This document shows positions 32,727 through 37,705 of a stretch of 37,705 bases of DNA, one piece after another; positions within the stretch are counted from its first letter, which is position 1; each line of letters starts with the position of its first letter. Source of the stretch: CAZBUB01 sp964494985 (lineage in GTDB: Bacteria > Desulfobacterota > Desulfovibrionia > Desulfovibrionales > Desulfothermaceae). The position numbers and the translations under genes are program-made. The DNA is taken from the NCBI GenBank assembly GCA_964494985.1, contig CAZBUB010000026.1:1-37705 (forward strand), written 5' to 3'. The notes under the pieces were generated by a model, which was not told where the DNA came from, did not search any database, and was given only the letters and a program-made list of their open reading frames with translations.

Positions 32727-34112
32727 TTAGCCCCCTATGATTTTGCCAGGATTCAAAATGTTGTTGGGATCCAAAGCCTTTTTCATCCTCCTGGAAAAGG
32801 CGATGCTGCTTTGGTTGGTCTCCTGCTCCAGGTACTTGGATTTGGCCATTCCTATGCCGTGCTCCCCGGACAGGGTCCCATCCAGGGCCAGGGCAGCTTC
32901 GAACAGCTCGTCAATAGCCTTTTCCACCTTGGCAAACTCTTGCTTGTCCCTGCGGTCAGTAAGGAAAGTGGGGTGCAGATTGCCGTCCCCGGCATGGCCA
33001 AAGGTACCTATGGTTAGATCGTATTTTTGAGCCAGGTTCTCGATTGCTTCCATCATACGCGGGATTTTGCTCCTGGGTACTGTAGCGTCCTCCAGGATGG
33101 TAGTAGGCTTAAGCCTGGCCAGGGCAGGCAGGGCATCGCGCCTGGCCTGCCAGAACGCATCCCTTTCCTGGCTGTCCCTGGCCTTTTGCACCTTATTGGC
33201 CCCCATTTTTTTGCAGATGTCTTCCACCTTTTGGGCTTCCTCCTGCACCTGGCCTGGATGGCCGTCCACCTCTATCAGAAGCAGGGCCTGGGCCTCTGTG
33301 GGCAGGCCAGCATGCCGAAATTCCTCCACGGTGCGGATGGTGAAGTTGTCCAGAAATTCCAGGGTGCAGGGCACTATCTTGGCTGCAATAATTGCGGAAA
33401 CAGCCTGGGAGGCCTGCTGCACTGAATCGAAAATGGCCAGCATGGCCTGCTGGGCCTGAGGCGGGGGGATGAGCTTCAGGGTGATCTCCTTAAAGACCCC
33501 TAAGGTGCCTTCAGATCCGGTCATTAAGGATTTGATATTGAATCCGCTCACGCACTTTACAGTCCTGGATCCGGATTTGATCAGCTCACCCTGGACATCA
33601 AAGAAATCAACAGCCATGACATAATCTTCTGTGACCCCGTATTTTAACCCGCGCAGGCCGCCGGCGTTCTCAGCCACATTGCCTCCCAGTGTGGAGACAG
33701 CCTGACTACCTGGATCAGGAGGGTAGAACAGGTCCTTTGCTGCTGCCTGGGCCGCAAACTGGGCAGTGATTACCCCGGGCTCCACCCTGGCGTAGAGGTC
33801 CTCGCTGTTGATCTCCAGGATGTTGTTCAAGGCATTGGTTAGGAGTACGATTCCGTTTTCCTTGCTGGGTATGGTGCCTCCGCTTAAGTTGGTGCCAGAG
33901 CCGCGTACAGTAAGGGGCAGGGAGTTATCATTGCACAGCTTGACTACGTGGCCCAAGACCTCGGTGTTGGCAGGTTGTATCACCAGCTCAGGCACCACCT
34001 GGTCCAGAACAGCGGAGTCATAGGAATAGGCATGTCTGTCAGCCTCTTCGCTGAACACGTTTTCCTGGCCCAAAAGGTTTTGAAATTCCTTGATCAATGT
34101 GGAAGAGAGCAT
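32727..34112 (-). CDS. FAD-binding D-lactate dehydrogenase subunit (GlcD-like)
   Basis: Flavoprotein that oxidises D-lactate to pyruvate. It has a PCMH-type FAD domain with LTVRGSGTNLSGG, PPDPGSQAVSTLGGNVAENAGGLRGLKYG and the MTGSEGTLGVF region. The C-terminal FAD-oxidase domain has the catalytic/metal region GTFGHAGDGNLHP and LSGEHGIGMAK. Length 461 residues. Start ATG 34112 has AAGGAG. It lies between the permease gene (a 144-base gap with a strong hairpin) and its coupled iron-sulfur subunit. The same family includes glycolate oxidase GlcD; context decides for lactate. Confidence 0.92.
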   Translation of the reverse strand: MLSSTLIKEFQNLLGQENVFSEEADRHAYSYDSAVLDQVVPELVIQPANTEVLGHVVKLCNDNSLPLTVRGSGTNLSGGTIPSKENGIVLLTNALNNILEINSEDLYARVEPGVITAQFAAQAAAKDLFYPPDPGSQAVSTLGGNVAENAGGLRGLKYGVTEDYVMAVDFFDVQGELIKSGSRTVKCVSGFNIKSLMTGSEGTLGVFKEITLKLIPPPQAQQAMLAIFDSVQQASQAVSAIIAAKIVPCTLEFLDNFTIRTVEEFRHAGLPTEAQALLLIEVDGHPGQVQEEAQKVEDICKKMGANKVQKARDSQERDAFWQARRDALPALARLKPTTILEDATVPRSKIPRMMEAIENLAQKYDLTIGTFGHAGDGNLHPTFLTDRRDKQEFAKVEKAIDELFEAALALDGTLSGEHGIGMAKSKYLEQETNQSSIAFSRRMKKALDPNNILNPGKIIGG

Positions 34113-34141
34113 GGTTGGCTCCTTGTTTAAAAGGCTGTAAA

Positions 34142-34183
34142 AGGTTGATCCCAGGGCGATATTTATCGCCCTGGGACCAACCT
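34142..34183 (-). terminator. Very stable hairpin between the permease and dehydrogenase genes
   Basis: CCCAGGGCGAT (34150-34160) pairs perfectly with ATCGCCCTGGG (34165-34175) around a 4-base loop. AGGTTG and CAACCT extend the stem across a small internal loop. On the minus strand the stem is followed by only four T, so it may terminate partially or protect the permease mRNA 3' end. Confidence 0.65.
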
Positions 34184-34256
34184 GCCAGGATTTTAGACTC
34201 CATCAGGCTTTCTGTATACCAGGAGTCCTCAGGCAAGGCAAAAGCTAAAATCCTTA

Positions 34257-35969
34257 TTAGAACAAATGGGGCAAGAACACAAAGCTCATAAAAGAGGCGA
34301 CAATGCCCACTACAGTGCCGTAGACCAGGAAGGGCCAGACTGTCTTTCTCAAGATAGCTCCTTCCATGCCGGACAGTCCCACCACAGCGCAGACAGCCAC
34401 GATATTGTGGATGCAGACCATGTTCCCGAAGCCACCGCCCACAGCCTGGGCAGCAACAATGAGCTGCCTGGGCAGATCCAGCTGGGAGGCCATGCCCCAC
34501 TGAAATTCTGCAAACAGCAGATTGGAGACTGTGTTGGAGCCGGTGATGAAGCTGCCCAGGCCTCCGATGAAGCCGGCGAAAAAGGGCCAGGACTGCCCAG
34601 CCATAGCTGCAATGGCCTCAGCCAAAGCTAGGGGCATGGAAGGATACTGATTGGGATTCAGGGCAGCCTCCTCCGCGCCTGATCCCCGGAATATGGAGAC
34701 CAAAGCCACGGCAAAAAACAAGGCTATGGTGGGGTTCTTCATACGTTTGATAGCAGCACCCCAGGCTTCTTTGACCTGGCCGGCCCCCATGCCGTGGATG
34801 GCGATGGTCAAGATGGCCACCAGCATGAAGGGAATGGTGCCCGGCAGGTAGAGGATAGCGATGTCACCGCTGACCTGCTCATAGCCCAGGATGTTGGACC
34901 AGGTGATGGTTATTCCAGACAGAAGACTCTTCAGGCCCAGCTCAGGGATGCGGGTTAGCACCAGGATCAGGCCAATGAGCATGTAGGGCAGCCAGGCCCT
35001 GAACTGGCTCATGCGGGCCTGGTATTGGTGCCCTTCCTGCACGCTGACTGTACCTGTCCATTCCGGTTCCCAGTCCTTCTGGCTGCCGAAGGTGAAGACA
35101 TCCTTAGGCACTGCAATCCCTTTTTGGGCTCCTAAGACCACCAGGCCGAGGCCGATTAGGCCGCCGATCAAGGCAGGGAACTCTGGACCCACAAACCAGG
35201 CAAAGAAAAGATAGGGAACGGAAAAGGCGATTGCGGCAAATATGCTGAACTTCCAGGCCCCGAAGCCGTCCTTCCAGGAGCGGTTAGGTCCGAAAAATCT
35301 GGTGATAAAGCCCAGCATGAAAATGGGCAGGATGAATATCATGGGCAGGTGCAAAAGGCTGGCCCATTGGCCTACCAGCATGCCAAAGGAGTCCAGGTCA
35401 GTGAAATTAACACCGGCTCCACCACTGGCCACTGCTTCTGCAACCAGTTCCTGCAGGAAGTCCAGGCCCAGGATTATTGGTGTGCCCACTGCACCAAAAG
35501 TAACAGGGAAGGAATTGAAACACAGACAGATTATGGCTGCTGCCAAGGGGGGAAAGCCCAAAGCCAAAAGCAAAGGTGCTGCCAAGGCGGCAGGAGTGCC
35601 AAAGCCAGCTGCACCTTCCACAAAGGCCGCAAACAGGTAGCCGATAATAATGGCCTGGACCCGCATATCCGGAGAAACATTCTGCATTCCGTTCTGGATG
35701 GTCTCCATGCCCCCGGACTGCTGCAGAGTCATCAGGATCAAAATGGCCCCGAAGACAATGATCAGAATACCGATGGCTGTAGTCACTCCCTGCAAAGAGA
35801 GGGCAGCTACATACCCTGCGGGCAGGCTCCAGACGATTACTCCGATCAGGGCCGCCAGCAGCCAGGCAGCAGGCATGGCCTTGGTGGCAGGCCAGCGCAT
35901 GCCCACCATGAGCACCAAGGCCAGCAAAATTGGCAGAAAGGCTAAGATTGCAAGGATTCCCACCGACAT
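34257..35969 (-). CDS. lldP: L-lactate permease family transporter
   Basis: Membrane symporter that brings lactate into the cell. The 570-residue protein is hydrophobic with about 12-14 membrane segments. Family features: AAFVEGAAGFGTPAALAAPLL in the first half, LCFNSFPVTFGAVGTPI, and FAGFIGGLGSFITGSNTVSN with LPRQLIVAAQAVGGGFGNMV in the second. Start ATG 35969 has GGGGGAAG upstream. It is the first gene of the cluster; a palindromic operator and a perfect -10 box lie 76-98 bases upstream. A strong hairpin separates it from the dehydrogenase genes. Confidence 0.95.
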   Translation of the reverse strand: MSVGILAILAFLPILLALVLMVGMRWPATKAMPAAWLLAALIGVIVWSLPAGYVAALSLQGVTTAIGILIIVFGAILILMTLQQSGGMETIQNGMQNVSPDMRVQAIIIGYLFAAFVEGAAGFGTPAALAAPLLLALGFPPLAAAIICLCFNSFPVTFGAVGTPIILGLDFLQELVAEAVASGGAGVNFTDLDSFGMLVGQWASLLHLPMIFILPIFMLGFITRFFGPNRSWKDGFGAWKFSIFAAIAFSVPYLFFAWFVGPEFPALIGGLIGLGLVVLGAQKGIAVPKDVFTFGSQKDWEPEWTGTVSVQEGHQYQARMSQFRAWLPYMLIGLILVLTRIPELGLKSLLSGITITWSNILGYEQVSGDIAILYLPGTIPFMLVAILTIAIHGMGAGQVKEAWGAAIKRMKNPTIALFFAVALVSIFRGSGAEEAALNPNQYPSMPLALAEAIAAMAGQSWPFFAGFIGGLGSFITGSNTVSNLLFAEFQWGMASQLDLPRQLIVAAQAVGGGFGNMVCIHNIVAVCAVVGLSGMEGAILRKTVWPFLVYGTVVGIVASFMSFVFLPHLF

Positions 35970-36044
35970 AAATCTTCCCCCTGTGGTTTAGAGTTGCAGG
36001 TTTGCGGCAGTGATAAAGAACGGGTTCTTCAACAAAAAGAACAG

Positions 36045-36073
36045 ATTATACTTTGGTATTACCAATTAACATT
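36045..36073 (-). promoter_or_regulatory. lldP promoter with adjoining GntR-type operator
   Basis: The minus strand has a perfect TATAAT (36050 down to 36045). Two bases upstream of it begins the perfect 13-base palindrome TTGGTATTACCAA (36053-36065), which fits the TGGT-N3-ACCA operator of FadR-subfamily GntR regulators such as PdhR and LldR. The -35 hexamer at 17-base spacing (AATGTT) is poor. The operator fills the -10/-35 spacer, as expected for a repressor site. Confidence 0.6.
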
Positions 36074-36244
36074 TAAGCAAAGTTGTTGTCAATGCAGAAA
36101 ACAAAATTTTTTGGTAAGCTACACTTAGCAGGCTCAATTTTTATTTTCTTTTCATTGGTTAAAGCCTAGGACAGTGCAAGGTTGAGGTGTAATAACAAGA
36201 ACTGGTGTGCTCGTTTGCAGAGACTTTTTATGGGTACAACAAGA

Positions 36245-36274
36245 TTGACCTGCAGGGATAGACAAGGATATCAA
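36245..36274 (+). promoter_or_regulatory. Candidate promoter of cinA
   Basis: TTGACC (36245-36250), an 18-base spacer and TATCAA (36269-36274), 69 bases upstream of the cinA start. Confidence 0.35.
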
Positions 36275-36342
36275 TAAATCTTGGTTCGTGGCTTTAACCT
36301 TATCATTCTCAAGTAAGGCAAGAATACCAGGAGCTATGCACA

Positions 36343-37554
36343 ATGCCTCGTGCTGAGATTATTGCTACTGGAGAGGAGCTTCTGAGCGGTTCCCTGGTGG
36401 ATACCAACTCCGCCTGGATTGCAGACAAGCTATTGCAGACAGGTCTCCAGGTCAGGCGCATCTCCTGTGTAGGGGATGACCTGCAGGATTTGAGCAGTGC
36501 CCTGCAGGAGATTGCCGGCAGATCTGATATCGCAGTCTTGACTGGTGGACTGGGGCCTACTGAGGATGATTTGACTGCCCAGGCTGCTGCCCAGGCCAGC
36601 GGCAGGCAGCTGGTGCAAAATGAGCAGGCCTTAGAAAACATTCAGGAGTTTTTTGCCAGGCTGCAGAAAGAGGTGCCAGCATCCAACCTCAAGCAGGCCC
36701 TGTTGCCTGCAGGCAGTCTGTGTCTTCCCAACCCCGTTGGCACTGCCCCCGGATTTTTGCTGGGCATCAACAGCTGCCACTTGTTTGCCCTGCCTGGGGT
36801 GCCAGGGGAGATGAGGCAGATGTTCAAACAATCCGTGATCCCCTGGATAGAAGAACATTTTGCCCAGCAGCTGCAGCCCCTGGAGATCAGGGTGATCTCC
36901 TGCTTCGGGATTACAGAGTCCAAGACCTCCCAGGCCCTGCAGGGATTTGAGTCCTGTTTCCCTGGAATAAGACTGGGCTTTCGCTTCAAGTTCCCTGTGA
37001 TCCAGGTCAGACTGTACTCCAGGCAACAAGCAAAAGCTCTCCATGGCCAGCAGGATATGCAGCAGGCAATGTCTTGGGTACAGCAAAAACTCGGGGACAG
37101 GGTCTTTTCCAGCCAGGACCAAAGCCTGGAGCAGGAAACTTTGCAACTGCTGGAATCCCAGAATAGCACCCTTGCTATGTTCGAGGCTTGTAGCGGCGGT
37201 TTGCTGGCCCAGCTGACAACCAGGACAGAGCCAGGCAGGAAGTCGCTTTTGCTGGCCAGCGTGATCAATGAAGACTCTCAGCCGATCCCTGCAAGGGGCA
37301 AGGATCCAGCTAGCAGGGTCAGAATGCTGGCTTGGGATATCAGGGAAGAGGCAGGAGCAGACTTTGGCCTAGCAGTGATTGCAGAAAAAAAGGCCAACCC
37401 TGGGAAGGCCTGGGTCGGCCTGGCTGGCCAGCATAGAAGCCTGGCCCGGGAGTTTACCCTGGGCTATCCAGGCTGGCAGGCAAACATGACCGCCCTGGCC
37501 TATTTTGCCCTGAATTTGTTGCGCCTGGAGCTCTTGGGCAAGCCGGTGGAATAG
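36343..37554 (+). CDS. cinA: CinA-like protein with degenerate deamidase domain
   Basis: The N-terminal COG1058/MoCF-like domain is well kept (AEIIATGEELLSGSLVDTNS at the start, VLTGGLGPTEDDLT, FALPGVPGEM). In bacterial CinA it hydrolyses ADP-ribose-type pyrophosphates. The C-terminal PncC-like domain (about 255-395) normally deamidates NMN, but here the ESCTGG motif reads EACSGG, with Ala282 in place of the catalytic serine. The following Tyr/Lys region and the TGIAGPGGG loop are not recognisable. Deamidase activity is therefore unlikely. Length 403 residues, near normal. Start ATG 36343 has AGGAG 9 bases upstream. Divergent from lldP. Confidence 0.85.
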   Translation: MPRAEIIATGEELLSGSLVDTNSAWIADKLLQTGLQVRRISCVGDDLQDLSSALQEIAGRSDIAVLTGGLGPTEDDLTAQAAAQASGRQLVQNEQALENIQEFFARLQKEVPASNLKQALLPAGSLCLPNPVGTAPGFLLGINSCHLFALPGVPGEMRQMFKQSVIPWIEEHFAQQLQPLEIRVISCFGITESKTSQALQGFESCFPGIRLGFRFKFPVIQVRLYSRQQAKALHGQQDMQQAMSWVQQKLGDRVFSSQDQSLEQETLQLLESQNSTLAMFEACSGGLLAQLTTRTEPGRKSLLLASVINEDSQPIPARGKDPASRVRMLAWDIREEAGADFGLAVIAEKKANPGKAWVGLAGQHRSLAREFTLGYPGWQANMTALAYFALNLLRLELLGKPVE

Positions 37555-37652
37555 AGGCTTAACCTTATAAAAGATGGGAACTATTCAGCACCTGATAAAG
37601 CTGGAAAATCTAAGCGCACCGGTGAGCAGTTACAAAAGATTTCAAGCAGCTG

Positions 37653-37705
37653 CTAGCCCTTGGAGCCCAGCCGCAGGCCGCCGTGGATGTAGTAGACCTC
37701 ACCAG
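37653..37705 (-). CDS. 3' end of an unidentified gene running off the window
   Basis: The last 53 bases on the minus strand read as an open frame ending GEVYYIHGGLRLGSKG and a TAG stop (37655 down to 37653). The residues and codons look like a real protein C-terminus and the frame is open to the window edge, but it is too short to identify. The 98 bases between it and cinA show no clear terminator. Confidence 0.4.
   Translation of the reverse strand, partial: GEVYYIHGGLRLGSKG

Larger units (their letters stand above)
35970..36342. other. 373-base divergent control region between lldP and cinA
   Basis: AT-rich and free of a credible gene. It contains the lldP promoter with operator (36045-36073), a separate perfect minus-strand TTGACA (36092 down to 36087), a candidate cinA promoter (36245-36274), and the perfect 10-base inverted repeat GGTTAAAGCC (36157-36166) / GGCTTTAACC (36290-36299), with 123 bases between the two copies. 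Confidence 0.55.

Noticed and set aside
34039..34500. 153-codon minus-strand frame across the lldP-dehydrogenase junction
   Set aside because: It overlaps two real genes in another frame and runs through the intergenic hairpin; the translation looks random.
35970..36342. Sigma-54 promoter for the lactate cluster
   Set aside because: No TGGCAC-N5-TTGC match was seen on the minus strand; a sigma-70-like -10 box and a palindrome fit better.

Overview
The window reads as a chromosomal segment of a sulfate-reducing bacterium of the Desulfovibrionales (Desulfobacterota, formerly Deltaproteobacteria), by eye of intermediate GC. The reasons are a lactate-to-acetate gene cluster of the kind known from Desulfovibrio, an adenylate kinase carrying exactly the Cys/His metal site described for Desulfovibrio gigas, a pyruvate:ferredoxin oxidoreductase with the Desulfovibrio-type C-terminal extension, and the housekeeping order mfd - PPIase - rodZ-like - recO - glyQ/glyS - rpsT. 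The family (perhaps a halophilic Desulfohalobiaceae-like member) is only a guess.

Layout. 1-3128: two small proteins of unknown function (minus strand), UDP-glucose dehydrogenase (plus), a bidirectional terminator and a 525-base stretch without a gene. 3129-16011 (plus): a housekeeping block with mfd, a periplasmic SurA-like PPIase, a RodZ-like membrane protein, recO, glyQ, a complete TRAP transporter (dctP-dctQ-dctM) placed between glyQ and glyS, glyS, and rpsT, which starts at TTG behind its own promoter. 16398-20033: a secreted monoheme cytochrome c, adk with a promoter and a Rex-like site, thiE, pgeF and an exonuclease III gene. 20034-20413: an intergenic repeat island with an 82-base near-palindrome. 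20414-35969 (all minus): the lactate oxidation cluster. 36343 onward: cinA with a degenerate deamidase domain, then the tail of an unidentified minus-strand gene.

How the cluster works. Transcribed from right to left: lactate permease; FAD subunit and iron-sulfur subunit of a D-lactate dehydrogenase; LutC-like LUD protein; a fused LutB/LutA-like LUD plus iron-sulfur plus CCG protein (L-lactate dehydrogenase parts); a universal stress protein; pyruvate:ferredoxin oxidoreductase; a fused alpha-beta ADP-forming acetyl-CoA synthetase; and a stand-alone BioD-like/DRTGG protein. Lactate would be imported, oxidised to pyruvate, decarboxylated to acetyl-CoA with reduced ferredoxin, and converted to acetate with ATP formation. 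Phosphotransacetylase and acetate kinase, which do the last step in the Desulfovibrio version, are not in this window. The ADP-forming synthetase stands in their place, and the DRTGG protein looks like the N-terminal half of a long-form Pta without its catalytic half. This is the most interesting system in the window.

Control elements visible by eye include a GntR-type palindrome touching a perfect -10 box in front of the permease gene, a Rex-like palindrome at the adk promoter, a strong intrinsic terminator between the pyruvate oxidoreductase and the acetyl-CoA synthetase genes, a strong hairpin between the permease and dehydrogenase genes, and a pair of covarying GC-rich hairpins inside the cluster.
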